A stretch of DNA of 64,000 nt from Vombatus ursinus (Eukaryota; Chordata; Mammalia; Diprotodontia; Vombatidae). Position numbers and translations under genes: made by a program. The notes beneath the pieces were generated by a model. It was not told the DNA's origin. It ran no database searches and saw only the letters and a list, made by a program, of their open reading frames with translations. The DNA lies in contig NW_020954576.1 in the NCBI RefSeq assembly GCF_900497805.2, forward strand, positions 74,290,605-74,354,604, written 5' to 3'. Of the stretch, positions 21,301 through 33,959 are shown in pieces; position 1 is the first letter of the stretch; every line of letters starts with the position of its first letter.

Positions 21301-24300
21301 AGATGGTTGGTGTCTTTTCTTTAATGTCATTTCCACTGAAAAAATCATATCCACTTCTGATGTTGAACCATTTGACAGTGACTTTGCAGGTAAGAACTTT
21401 CTGGTCTTTCAGAAGCCACAGCTATTGGACCTGCAGAAACAGTTGCCAGGCAACAACTCCACTGGGGTTGCTTCCTAAGATGACAGCTACAAACACCAGG
21501 CTGAAAGCACCACTATTTCAAAGGATCAGGGTCCTGGGCTGTCTCTACAGGGTTCTAAGGAGAAACAGCAGTCAAGGTGGTGGTTTGAATTGCCTAATAC
21601 AAGAAAACCTCAATACAGAATGGAACCACAATCAATTGTTTCAGAATGGTACAAAAAAAGGAAAACAGAAAGCATAAAAGAAGTTAGAAGGGAACAAATA
21701 TTAGAATTTATGGTCAGCACATATTATGATCAGAAGTAATTAGCAGAATAGAAAAACTTGAATCTACAATGGTGAGCCTCTCCAAAAAAGCTAAAGAGAA
21801 AACAAGAGTTTTGGAATACAAACACAACCAATCAAAGGGACAACCTGGACAGAGAAGCAAAAAGCAAAAAACATAAAAGAGCTCATGCTCTCTATACAAA
21901 CAAAAGTCATTGACTTCAGAGACAGGATACACAGAGACTATCCAAGGATCATTTTATCAAATTGCCCAGAACTTCTCTATACAGAAAACAAAGCACCAAT
22001 TTAAAGAATCCACATATCACCTCCAAAAACAAAAACATAACCCCTGTGTTTCAAACTTCAAGACACTTAAGCCAAATACAACAATTTCAATGACAACCAA
22101 TTCTGTAGAGAGGAAAAAGGCCTTCAAATACAAGGAAAAGAAATTCAATTAACAAGACTATTCTGCACCCAATAAATACTGCAGTAGGGACAGAATAATA
22201 TATGCCAAAAAGCAAAGGAGTTCAAAATACAACCCAAAATGGCTTAACTTGTAAATGTGAGACTAATATTCATTTTAAATAGACATTCAAAAAGAGGTAT
22301 TTGGAGTATTCTAGGAAAACAAACAGATGTGAACAGAATAATGAACCTGCAAATACCTTAAACAATATAAATCTAAGAAAGTTAAATAAATACAACTACC
22401 TAGGAAAAAAATAATGAAATAAATTACTCTATCTCTAAAGATGATTAAAAACAACAACAGAGGGACCATTAAGAGTTTTTTTAAAAAAATACATAAGGGG
22501 ACAAAGATGAAAGTGGAATTTAAAGGAAAAGAAGTGCTGGTAGAAGAACAGGCCTAAAATACCACAATCCTCTTCCCTGCCTCCCTCCTACTGGTGAATC
22601 AATATATTTTGTGGAAATAAACTTCAGTATGGGAAAGTGAGTAAAAGGGGAAAAATAACACAGAAGACAGTGGGGGAAAATGCTAATATACACTAGTCAT
22701 GTTGATGAGTGAAGAACAAAGGAAAGATAACTACAGTAGTTTCTCAGGAAGAAGAGTTATAGGAGAATAGAAGAGATGCCAAAGGAAGGAATTTGGACAA
22801 AGGGATAAGAAAGAGAGGGAAAGGTCTCAACCCAATGGGAAGAATGGATCAATGGTACTCCCATGGAGGAGGAGATATATTCTATAATGGGTGATGGGGA
22901 TATTACAATGAGTCTAACTTGCAGGAAGAGAGAGATCATTTCCTCTGAAAAGTATTAAGCCTCCATGGATAATATTCTGACACAGAAGAAGAGACCTAGG
23001 AGCTGCTGGGGGCAACTGGCACCCAGAATGGTGGAAGGACATAAACCTAGAGAAGTAAATACATGGCAAATGGGGGGAAGGGGAAATGAGCATGGGAAGG
23101 GCAAGGGGCAGAAACAGACTGCAGAATTTACGACACAGGGAAATATACACCATGAGGCTATACATCTTCTCTCATTTCCCTCAAGAACTGATATATCAAA
23201 GAATTAAGTACAACAGAAAAAAGGGATATGGGGGCAAAATTTACAAAGGCAATAATATGGAAATTCATTATTAGAAGGAGCTCAAACTTGGTATTTCAGA
23301 AACTATAATGCTATAATGAATACAAAGAGACAAAAAAATAATACAGACCATGAATCAAAGAATATAAGTTCAGAATAGAGAAGAAAAAGAATTATTGAAG
23401 GCAAAAAGATAAGGAAATCACTAGAAAAAGGTACAGAAAAGAAAAATACTAACAAAACAAAGTAGGAGGGGAAAAGAGAAGGGATTTTGAATTAACCACT
23501 GAATTAAGAGGGAAAAAAGAGGGAAATAATGAGATAACTAAAGGGGGGAAAAAAAAAAGAAAAATCAAGCACTGTGCTAAGATACAATAAGAGGCAAAAG
23601 AAGTATCTGTCCTCAAGGAGCTTATAATCTAATGTGAAAGACAATATGCAAACAAATATATTCCAAAAGGCAAAGGAGTTCAAGATGCAACCCAAAATGG
23701 CCTAACTGGAAATGTGAAACCACTAAGTGAAACTCCAAAACTCAAAAAAGGATTAGCAGATAAAGGGGGGCAAGGGGAGGAACTAAGGGAGTACAGGGAA
23801 GAAAGCCTAGGTATACGGTATCATTAAAAGAATTAAAGAAAAACTAATGTTAGTGATAAAGTATTTACAAAAGATAAAAAGGAACAAAAACAAATCTTAA
23901 TTCAAGGGAAAAAAAAAATACTTGAGCCGCAAATCACAGGAAAATATAAACTGAACTCTTATAACTTTCAATGTGAATAGATTAAGCAATTGAATAAAAT
24001 GGAGAATAAAATATTGAAAGATAAGAAAACAAAACTACAATCTGTAGCTTATAAGAAAAACATTTTAAAGGAAAGGCATACATTGAATACATAGGTGAGG
24101 CTAGGACAAATTTACTCTGCACTAAGTAAATAAAAAAAAGTAGGAATTGAAATCATGCCATCTGACAAATCAAAAATAAAAATTCATAATACAAACAGAA
24201 AAACAAGGAAAATACAATTTAAATAGCTGAAAAACAAAATAGCTAAAGAACTTAACTAACTGAAAGAATATTCAGGATTCTAAGCCCGGTCATCACAACA

Positions 24301-24402
24301 TAACTAAATGACAAAATTACCAAAAAATTTTTATAGAGTTAATGTTACACCAACCAAAATACCAAAGGGTATTTTTCATTATTTTATTTTTTATACTAGC
24401 AC

Positions 24403-24515
24403 AGCTAGGTGGCGCAGTGGATAGAGCACCAGGCCTGGATTCAGGAGGACCTAAGTTCAAATCCAGCCTCAGACACATAACACACTGCCTAACCCCCCCC
24501 CCCAAAAAAATTTAA
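24403..24515 (+). mobile_element. A-tailed marsupial SINE, internally shortened
   Basis: CACAGCTAGGTGGCGCAGTG to CAGACACATAACACACTGCC, lacking the TAGCTGTGTGACCCTGGGC section, with a C-run before the A tail. Confidence 0.9.
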
Positions 24516-24623
24516 ATACAAAATAAGAAAAGAAAAAAAAGCATTTCCATGTGCATAGCGGAACGTCAGAGAGAGGATTCAAAATATACAGAAATAAATT
24601 TCCATTTCAAGAAAGCCTATATA

Positions 24624-24772
24624 GGGGCAGCTAGGTTGCACAGTGGATAGAGCATCAGTCCTGAAGTCAGGAGGACCTAAGTTCAAATCTGATCTCAGAC
24701 ATATGATACTAGTTGTGTGACCCTGGGCAAGTCACTTAACCCCAACTGCCTCACCAAAAAAATAAATAAATA
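24624..24772 (+). mobile_element. A-tailed marsupial SINE
   Basis: GGGGCAGCTAGGTTGCACAG to CCCCAACTGCCTCACCAAAA with (AAAT)n end. The second copy within 250 bp, same orientation. Confidence 0.93.
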
Positions 24773-24904
24773 CATGTTACACATTGTGTTCAGAGCTATC
24801 CATTTTTTCTTTGCTTCCTTGTAAGTTTTCTTTTGTTCTCTGTTGTGTACTTCATACTTTCTTCTTTTTTTCCCCTCATTCCTCCCCCAAGAAGGCTACA
24901 ATTA

Positions 24905-25140
24905 AGCGTGGGTATATACATGTATGTGTGTATGCATGCATGCATGCATGTAAGTATGTATTTTTGTATATATAAACAGATGTGTATATATATGTGTGTA
25001 TGTTCGTATATCTGTATATATACATGCATATACACATGTCTATCTAAACCTATATACATATATACATACATACACTTGCATATACATACATATACTTAGA
25101 TATCTATAATCATTCTCATATATATAGACACATACATTCA
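24905..25140. repeat. Alternating purine-pyrimidine (TG/CA/TA) region
   Basis: TATG, CATG, TATA and ACAT units over about 235 bp, including (CATG)n near 24935. It can adopt Z-DNA or cruciform structure. Short open frames on both strands are composition artefacts. Confidence 0.85.
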
Positions 25141-25962
25141 TATGCATCTATGTAAGATCAAATTATACTTGTTTGTCCTGTTTCTCTGAGGGTGGATATC
25201 TTCCCTGATAAGTCCAAATCTTTCCATATTTCTCTAAGTCCACCAACTCATCATTTCCTACATCACAGCAATCTTCCAATCTTATACTGTCTATTTATTT
25301 TAAATAGTCTAGAACAATATTGATTAATATGGCTGACATATAATATAGCAAAGGGATTTTTATACAGAGAAAAAAATCATTTGAAGGGGGGAATCTAGAT
25401 TATCAAAGTAAATAATGAAAAAAGTAAAGAAGAAAGAATAGCACTTCCAGAACTCTACCTTTACTATAAAGCAGCAATCATCACAATCATTTGGTACTGG
25501 TTAAAAAATGACAAAAATAGATCAATGGAACAAACTAGACAAGGAAGAATCAGAAATCACAAAACTCAATAGCCCAGTGTTTGATAAATCTGAAAACATA
25601 AATCACCTTGGAATAAACTCCCTAAGAACTACTGGGAAAGCTGCAAAGATATGTGGCACAAATTAGACTTAGACTAGTATCCTACATTGTATTACGCAAT
25701 AAATACAAAATGGTCACACGATTTGAATATTAGAGTGCATACCACAAAAAATTTAGGAAAGAAGCGTATGATATGCCTTTCACAATTACAGGGAAGTTAT
25801 GAATACTTAACCAAAAAAGGAGAAGAGGCAAAAGCCAAAATAGTTTTGTTTATATGAGATTAAAAAGCTTTTGAATAAAATTACTGCATCTGGAATAATG
25901 GAAGCAGTGGACTGAGAAAAAACTCTTTATTTCAAATATCTCTAATTAGGGAATGTTGATCG

Positions 25963-26118
25963 ATTGTTGTTGTTCTTTATCCTTCATTCTCAAAGAGGAC
26001 CATGACATCAGGGAGGTGATGCTATGACAAGCAAGTGAAATGGATTTAAGTGAGGGAGTGCTGTGCAAAGTCACCAGCCTCACTTTCTCTTCCAGAGCCT
26101 TCTAGGTCCAGTGGTGAG
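25963..26118 (-). mobile_element. Second SINE family (CAA-tailed), 5'-shortened
   Basis: TTGTTGTTGTTCTTTATCCT, then GACCATGACATCAGGGAGGT, then GTGCAAAGTCACCAGCCTCA: minus-strand copy of the repeat seen in + orientation at 41985-42246. Family name not asserted. Confidence 0.8.
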
Positions 26119-26489
26119 ATTATAAGGGATTAATTAATTTACTTATTCATAAGGGATAGATATCCAAGATACAGACAAAAGAAAAACATAAGCTCAAACT
26201 CTCTTTGCCTACGGATAAATGGTCAAAGGATATGAACAAAGAATTTTCCAAAAAAAAGAACTGCCAACTAGAAACAACCACAGGAAAGAAAGTATCAAAT
26301 CACTAACTTAATGAGAAATACAGAATAAAACAGCTCTGAAGTTTCACCTCACACACTGTAAAAAGACAAAGAAGACAAAACATAGGAACAGTCAATGCCA
26401 GAGGGTTTGTAAAGATAGGCAAATTAATGTATTGCTGGTGTGCCTATAAATTAGTAGAACCATTCTGGAAAACAATCTGGAATAATAAT

Positions 26490-26757
26490 ATTATAATTAT
26501 AATAGCTAAATTTATATAGTGCCTATGTACCAGGCAGTGTGCTAAGTATCATACAAATATCTTATTTGATCCTCACAACAACCCTGAGTGATAGGTGCTA
26601 TTATTATCCCCATTTTACAGATGAAGAAACTAAGAAAAACAGAGGATAAAATGACTTGCCCAGAATCACACAGTAAGTGTCTGAAGTCAATTCTGAACTC
26701 AGATCTTCTTGACTCTAGGCTAGGTGCTTTATCTACTGTGCCACTTAGCTGACCACA
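26490..26757 (-). mobile_element. MIR/THER-type SINE inside L1
   Basis: GTGCCTATGTACCAGGCAGT, CCCCATTTTACAGATGAAGA, CTGTGCCACTTAGCTGACC. L1 sequence continues on both sides, so the L1 predates or was rearranged with this MIR, which implies that the L1 is very old. Confidence 0.85.
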
Positions 26758-27379
26758 AGAGGAAAGAATTGGATACAAAGTAGATGGCCTATCAATTACA
26801 GAATGGCTAAACAGATTGGGAAACAAGAATATAGTGGAATATTCCACAAAAATTATAAAATGAAGTACTGAAACATACAAATTGATAGAGTGAAGTAGAA
26901 CCAATAATAGAATATACACAGTGACTATGAACAATGGAAATGGAAAGACTTTTATTTTTAAAGTGAACAGTATATAATCATAATGAGCAAGCCTGGTCCT
27001 AAGGAAGAATTAAAAAAAAAGTACCTGTCTCTCTTTTTTGAAAAGATGGAAAACCTTGGATATAGGACAACGCACATAATGTGTGGCTCAGTTGATATGC
27101 TGGTTAGTTTTACTGAACTGCTTTTCTCTTTCTTATTCTTTGTTACATGCGATGGCTCTTTGTGGTAGGGATGGGATAGATATATAGGGAAATGAAAAAA
27201 ATATAAAATATAAGATATATGATATGTTTATTTATATATTGTTAAATATGCATATTTCTTTATAAAATATACTATAAAAACAAAAGACATCAATAATTTT
27301 TTAAGGGTCACATCATTGGACCAGACCCCAAGTTGGTAGCCAACAGAAAAGCAATGAAAAGAGCTGGAAGCAATTCACA

Positions 27380-27592
27380 AATGTAATAATAATAATAGCT
27401 AATATTTATATAACACCTATTACATGTCAGGCACTTGCTAAACACATTATTATCTTATTTGGTACTCACAATAGCCCTGAAAGGTAAGTACTATTATCAC
27501 AATTTTACAATCAAGGGAGGATTTGAACTCAGTCTTCCTGTCCCTAGGCTCAGCACTCAATCTGCACCACCACCTAAAAATCTGCATAACAT
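27380..27592 (-). mobile_element. MIR/THER-type SINE
   Basis: AATAATAGCTAATATTTATA, CTATTACATGTCAGGCACTT, GAGGATTTGAACTCAGTCTT. Confidence 0.8.
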
Positions 27593-28020
27593 TCAGATAA
27601 ATGAAATTAATTTATTGCCTTGGCAAGAGCTTACTGTTGTTGACCTATATTACAGAGGGGTCTTTACAACAAAAAACAAACAAATGAGAGTATAATTCAA
27701 ATCACCCAAGATCACATTTAAAACTAAGCTATTATAACCCAATTATCAATTTTAAAAAAGAGTAAATGTGTCTTGTCAGTAACTAATGTAGAAAAATGGA
27801 AGCCAGCAACCAAAACTGACCGACTTATCCAGTCCTACATTGCACTAGTAAGTACCTCCTACAGGTCAACTTGCCATCAAAATACCCTAAAAAATTTCAA
27901 CAAGAATATTGAAATGTTTACAAAGAAATATGAGGAAAAATAACCCATGGACCAAAATCTTCCATGGTTAATTCCAGCAAATATCACTGCAGACTCCAGG
28001 TAAGGGACTCAAACACCCCT
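27593..28020. other. Short unassigned stretch
   Basis: Some L1-like phrases (AATCTTCCATGGTTAATTCC, GAATATTGAAATGTTTACAA) but no firm assignment. Confidence 0.35.
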
Positions 28021-28087
28021 CAAATTACTAGCTATGTGACCCTAGGCAAGTCATTTAACCCTGATTACATTCATAAAAAAAAAAAGT
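28021..28087 (+). mobile_element. 5'-truncated A-tailed SINE
   Basis: CTAGCTATGTGACCCTAGGC through CATTTAACCCTGATTAC and an A tail: only the last part of the SINE. Confidence 0.75.
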
Positions 28088-28139
28088 AAAGGAAAAACTA
28101 ATAAACAAGACAAATTGAAGGGCAGGTGAGGAAGGAAAG

Positions 28140-30555
28140 AATTTGACTGAGAGGAAAAAGGGGACAAAATGGCAGAGTAAAGGCAAGGACTTACCAGAGT
28201 TCTCCCATATAACCCTCCAGACAAAATAATGCCTCACAACAAATTCTGGAGCAGCAGAATGAACAAAAGGATGGAGGGAAACAATTTTCCAGTCCAAGAA
28301 AACTTAGAAGATTGGCAGAAAAGGTTTGTCTCACTTGGGTGAGACTAAAGCACAGTCCAGGGCAGGTGATGCCCAGACAAGCCAGCAACAGGCCTTGGGA
28401 ATGACTGAATCAGCAAAGGGTGGCTTCTGGAGCTCTCAGCACACAGACAAGGGTAGGTTCTGCAGCCCTAGGGGGTCAGAAAACTGTTCAGAAGGAGATT
28501 ACAGAGGACCATTTGCTGACACTGAGGACTGTGCTGCATTGCCTATACAGCTCCAGGATGTAGTCTTAGGGCAATGAAGAACAGGACTGGGGAACCTGGT
28601 TACAGTTCCAGGGCAGAAAAGAATGCTTCTGGTCACTCACAGAGCAAGGCCCAGGCCAGGAGAGTAGTAAACAAGCCTATCCTTAGATCATACCACCTTA
28701 GAAGAAGTGAAAGGAAAAAAAAAAAAGAATTGGCTCTGAAAACAGCAGCTGACAAAAAACCTGAAGCTTGCTCCACACCCCAGGAGCATAGCACAACTTT
28801 AACATCAAGTTAAATGTCAAGAAATGGGCTGGAAAAATGAACCAAAAAAAAAAAAAAAACCCTGACCAGAAAAGGTTATTATGATGAATGGAAGATCAAA
28901 ACACAAATTCAGAAGACAATAATGTGGAAATAGCTACATGCAAAAGTCCCTCCCCCAAAAATGTGAATTGGTCTCAGGCCCAAAAAAATTCATAGAAGAG
29001 CTCAAAAAGGAATTTTAAAATCAAACGGGGGGGGGGGGGGGGAGGAAAAACTGGGAAAAGAAATGAGAGTGATACAAAAAAATTATGAAAAAAATCAACA
29101 GGAGACACAAAAGGAGACAAAATAATACTCAAGAAATTAAATAATAAGAAATATCAAAGAAAGAATAATATACACACTCATTTGGGTATAGAAATCTATC
29201 TTACTCTATCAATTACAGAATGGCTAAACAGATTGGGAAACAAGAATATGGTGGAATATTCCACAAAAATTATAAAATGAAGTACTGAGGAAAGAATAAA
29301 AGGAGAGGGCTGATAAAAGGGAGGAAGGAATAAGGGAGACAGTGGTCAGAAGTAAAACACTTTTGAGGAGGGGAGGAGGGGAAAGTACAATAGAAGGAAA
29401 TACATAGTCATCATAACTCACCCACAAAACAAAAGCTGATAGCAGAATGGATTAAAAACCAGAATCCTGTAATATGCTGAAACACACTCAAAGGAGAAAG
29501 ATACACAAAGAATAAAGACAGATTAAAAATTAATTGCAAACTAAATAATCTAATCCTAAAGAATGAGTGAGTCAAAGGACAAATCATAGAAACAATCAGG
29601 AATTTCATTAAAGAAAATGACAACACAATGAGACATCATGCCAAATTTTGGGGATACAGCCAAAACAGTACTTAGGGGAAAATTTGTCTTTCTAAATGGT
29701 TACGTCAATAAAATAGAGAAAGAGAAAATAAACTAATAGGGTTTGTAACTAAAAAACACTGGAAAAAGAACAATGCAAAATCTCCCAATTAAATAGCAAA
29801 ATGGAAATCTTGAAGAGCAAAGAAGAGATTAATAAAATTGAAAATAAGAGAAAGATTGAACTAATACATAAAATACTGTTATATGAGAAAAAAACAATAA
29901 AACAGATAAAACATTGGTTAATTTGATTTAAAAAAAAAAAAAAGAAAACCAAATTACCAGCATCAAAAATGAAAAGGATGAATTCACCACCAAAGAATAG
30001 GAAATTAAAGCAACAATTAGTAGCTATTTTGCCTAATTGTATGCCAATAGAGCAATCTAAGTAAAATTGATTAATATTTACAAAAATATGAATTGCCCAG
30101 ATTAACAAAAGAAGAAAGAGAATACTTAAATAATTCTATCTTAGAAAAAGAAATTGAAATCATATAACAATCTCAATGGATGCAGAAAAAGCCTTTGATA
30201 AAATACAGCACCATTCCAATTAAAAAACACTAGAGAGTATAGGAATGAATGGAACTTTCCTTTAAATGAAAAGAAGTATCTATCTAAAACCATCAGCAAG
30301 CATTATCTGTACTTGAGATAAGCTAGAAGCTTTCCCAATAAGATCAGGGATAAAGCAAGGGTGCCCATTATCACCACTGTTATTCAATATTGTACTAGAA
30401 ATGCTAGCTATAATAATAAGAAAAGAAAAATAAATTGAAGGAATTAGAATAGGCAATGAGGAAAGAAAACTATCATTCTTTGCAGACACTATGATATATT
30501 TGGAGAATCTAAGAGAATAAACTAAAAAACTAGTTGAAATAATTAACAACTTTCC
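28140..30555 (+). mobile_element. L1 with 5' UTR, ORF1 remnants and ORF2 up to the RT
   Basis: Starts AAATGGCAGAGTAAAGGCAA, typical of a marsupial L1 5' UTR. ORF1-like coiled-coil coding sequence surrounds a 16-G run (29027-29042). ORF2 pieces follow, ending at the RT region around 30475-30500 (minus the true YADD reading). 3' half missing. Frames broken throughout. Confidence 0.7.
29027..29042. repeat. Poly-G run (16)
   Basis: Homopolymer inside L1 ORF1-derived sequence; the equivalent place at 35130-35180 has none, so it arose after insertion or is a sequencing problem. Confidence 0.8.
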
Positions 30556-30692
30556 CTCATTTCTTATCTCTTTTACTTTGGGGTTTTGCTTTATTAGTTC
30601 ATTTTTATTTTTTGCTTTTATCTAGTTATTTAAACCCTTCCCCCTACATTTTTTTTTTGCTTTACATATGTTCTTTCAAAAATGTTTTCTTT

Positions 30693-30857
30693 GGGGGGCA
30701 GCTGGGTGGCACAGTGGATACAGCACCGGCCCTGGAGTCAGGAGGAAAGGCCTCCTTTTCATTAAATTAAATCCGGCCTCAGACACCTAACACTTACTAG
30801 CTGTGTGACTCCAAGTCACTTAACCCCAACTGCCTCACCAAAAAAAAATTAAAAAAT
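30693..30857 (+). mobile_element. A-tailed marsupial SINE with small internal insertion
   Basis: GGGGGGCAGCTGGGTGGCAC to CCCCAACTGCCTCACC plus A tail. About 25 bp (near 30745-30770) replace the usual ACCTGAGTTC. Confidence 0.9.
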
Positions 30858-31305
30858 TTCCTAATTACATGTAAAACCAATTTTTAACATTTGTTTTTTA
30901 AAATTTCTAATTTCAAATTCTCTCCTCTCCCTCCCCTCTCTTCTCACTGAGGTGGTAAGTGATTTGATATAGCTATACATGTGTAGTCATGCAAAACATA
31001 TATCCAAAATAGTTATGTAGTGGAAAAAAAAAAACAGACCCCCCCCCAAAAAAAATCTCAAGGAAAAATAAAGTAAAAAAAAAAAGCATGCTTTGATCTG
31101 AATTCAGACTTCATCAGTTCTTTCTCTGGAGGTAGACAGCATTTTTCATCATAAGTCCTTTGGAATTGTCTTAAATCATTGTATGGCTGAGAATAGCTAA
31201 GTTATTCACACTTGATCATCCTACGATATTGTTATTACTGTGTACAATATTCTTGTTTCTGCTCATTTCACTTTGCATTAGTTCATGTAAGTGGGGGGGG
31301 AGTTT
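30858..31305 (-). mobile_element. L1 3' end in antisense orientation
   Basis: CCTAATTACATGTAAAACCA at the left is the complement of the L1 3' terminus. It continues through ACATGTGTAGTCATGCAAAA, TTTCTCTGGAGGTAGACAGC and CTGCTCATTTCACTTTGCAT, the complement of the ORF2 end. It is the one clear minus-strand L1 in the cluster. Confidence 0.8.
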
Positions 31306-31329
31306 GAAAAGAGAGCCATCTTTAAAAAA

Positions 31330-33735
31330 GATTAAACTAAAGTAACTAGTAATTTGTGTTTTCATCAGAAGAGGGGAGAAATAATGACATGATCAAAATA
31401 TTTAGAGATAAATGGAGGAAAATATAAACCTAACTCTTAGAACTTAAATGAGTGGATTAAGCAATCCAATAAAACAAAAGAGACTGAATAAAAAAACAAA
31501 ACCTACAACCTGTTGCTTACAAGAAATATATTTACACAACATAAAACTGAGAGGATGGGGGAAAATTACTATGCTTCAAGTGATTACAAAAAGCAGGAAT
31601 TTCAATCATGCTATCTGACAAAGCAAAATCAAACAGTCAAAAAAATTTAAGGGATAAACGAAGAAACTACGTTATGATTAAAGGAACCACAGACAACAAA
31701 CCATATAGCAGTAAAATTATATGTTCCAAATTCCTTAGCATCCAAATTAATAAAGGAAACATTAAATGAGATAAAGGAAGACATAGTAACACGATAGTAA
31801 TGCAAGAGGTCAATATTCCTCTCTCTGTTTTCAATAAATCTAACAGAAAGACATACAAAAGGGAAAATATGGAACTGAAAAAAATACTGGAGAAATTAAA
31901 GCTAAAAGATTTATGGTATCTTATAAATAGGACTGAAAAAGAATTCTCAGCACTGCATAGAACTGTTATAAAAATTGACTATGCATTAGAGCACAAAGAT
32001 CTTAAATACAAAACTACAGAAATAGTTAATATAACCAGAATCCAAACCATACAGACCATAACACAATACATTCACTGACCATAAAACAGTAAAAAACAGC
32101 CACTGATTCACTGATTCAACACAAATAATACAGATCCAAATGAAAACTTAACAATGATAAAACATCATACCAAAATTTCTAGAATGCAGCTAATGCACTC
32201 CTCAGAGGAACATCATATCCCTGTAAACAGACCTTGACAAAGCAGAAAAACAGAGGCTTAATTAATAGAATATGCATTTTTAAAAATTAGAAAGCCAACA
32301 AATAAACAAATGTAAAATAACTACAAAAGAGGAGATATTAAAAATTAGAGGAAAAATAGATTAATTAGAAAAAAATACAGAAAGTATGAATAAAACTAAA
32401 AGCCGATTCTTTAAAAATATTAATAAGTTGATAAATCTTTAGTTAATCTGTTTAAAAAGAGGGCAGAAAAGCAAATCAATAAAATAGTACATTATCGAGG
32501 TTAAATTACAGAAGAAAAAAAACAAGACAGAGGTCAATGCTAACAAAACTGAGAACACAAAAGAAATAGAGGAATATCTTCAAAGGTATAAAATACTAGA
32601 TAGAGATCTTAAATATAGATCTCATAAAAGGAAATAGATCTAGCTGTAAAGAAACTACCAAGGAAAAACTACTGGACCTGACAGATTCACAGGAAAACTC
32701 TATCAAACTTTTAAAAAGTAATCAGTACTCATACTTCACAAAGGATTCTCCAAAATTAAGGTAAAAAGAACACTCTACCAGAATCTTTTTATGAGACAAA
32801 TAACACCCTACTACCAAAACCAAAGAAAGATAAAACACAGAAAGAAAACTGTAGGCAAATATTATTAAAGAATATTAACTCAAAAATTTTTAAACAAAAT
32901 CCTGTCAGACTACAGTGATTTATCCAAGAATCATTTATTATGACCAAGTGAGATTTCTATCAGCAATGCAACAATGGCTCAATATTAGTAAAACAATCAA
33001 TATAATTACAACCAAAATACAAAAACCCACATCTCAATAGATGTAACAAAAGTCTTTGACAAACTATAGTATTTTTATGCTAAAAATGTAACAAAGCATA
33101 GACACCAAGTAACTTTTTTGTAACATTATAAAAAATATCTAAGATCAAAAGCAAGTATCATAAACAATAGGGATACACTAAAACCTTTCCCAATAAAGAT
33201 GGAAGTAAAGCAAGGAAATCCACCCTCCCCACTATTATTTGATACAGCTCTTCAAATGCTATCAATAAGACAAGAAAAAGAAACAAAAGGAATAAATATA
33301 AGTAAAGAAGAGATAAAATTCGGCGCAGTGGATAGAGCACTGCCCTAGAGTCAGGAGAACCCAAGTTCAAATCCGGCCTCAGACACATGATACTCACTAG
33401 CTGTGTGACCTTGGGCAAGTAACTTAACCACAATTGCCTCACCCAAAAAAAAAAAAAACAAAAACACAAGGACATAAAATTATCCCTATTTGCTGATGTT
33501 ATCATCACACACTTGGAAAACCCTAGGGAATTAGCAAAGAAACTCAGACAATTAATAGTTTCAGCCAAGTCGCACGCTACAAAATAAATTCTCAAAAAAA
33601 AATGGAATTTCCATCTAATGACAAAACCCAAGAAGAAAAAATAGAAAGGGAAATCCCATTCCAAATAACTACAAAATATATAAAATACCTGGAAACAAAG
33701 TAGATGCCCATCAAATGGGGAATGGTTAAAGCAAT
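31330..33735 (+). mobile_element. L1 ORF2 fragment (endonuclease through RT), split by a SINE
   Basis: Endonuclease-region phrases (TACAACCTGTTGCTTACAAG) lead into RT-region sequence (TTGCTGATGTTATCATCACA at 33490, close to the FADD motif), interrupted by the SINE at 33321-33473. Ends near 33735. Broken frames. Confidence 0.75.
33321..33473 (+). mobile_element. A-tailed marsupial SINE with TSD
   Basis: Starts at CGGCGCAGTGGATAGAGCAC (the first few bases of the head missing) and ends in an A-rich tail. Direct repeats ATAAAATT at 33313-33320 and 33474-33481. Inserted in L1 ORF2. Confidence 0.93.
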
Positions 33736-33761
33736 CATAGCACATAAATGTAACAGAATGT

Positions 33762-33910
33762 TGTTATTTAGTCATTTTTCAGTTGCAGCCAACTAATTGT
33801 GACCCCATTTGGGGTGTTCGTGACAAAGATACTGGAGTGGTATGCCATTTCCTTAACCAGCTCATTTTACAGATGAGGAAACTATAGCAAACAGGTGACT
33901 TGTCCATGAC
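33762..33910 (-). mobile_element. MAR1-type SINE tail
   Basis: TGTTATTTAGTCATTTTTCA, TTGTGACCCCATTTGGGGTG, ATACTGGAGTGGTATGCCAT: the RTE-like tail and part of the body; head missing. Confidence 0.85.
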
Positions 33911-33959
33911 ATGACAGGAATGACTATGATGATGAAAAAATAAGAAGACCAGTAAAAAC

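Larger units (their letters stand above)
21310..27300 (+). mobile_element. Old, near full-length-order L1, fragmented by insertions
   Basis: A 5' UTR-like part (21310-21660) is followed by ORF1-like A-rich sequence (21700-22200), the ORF2 endonuclease region (about 23920-24300), the C-terminal ORF2 region (25430-26490: ATAAAGCAGCAATCATCACA, CATTTGGTACTGGTTAAAAA) and a 3' UTR ending near 27300 (ACAAAAGACATCAATAA). It is split by two A-tailed SINEs, a purine-pyrimidine microsatellite region, a second SINE family copy and a MIR. All frames are broken. It may be more than one L1 laid end to end. Confidence 0.65.

Noticed and set aside
33158-33745. 195-codon minus frame as a gene
   Set aside because: It runs antisense through L1 ORF2 and a SINE; the open frame is accidental.
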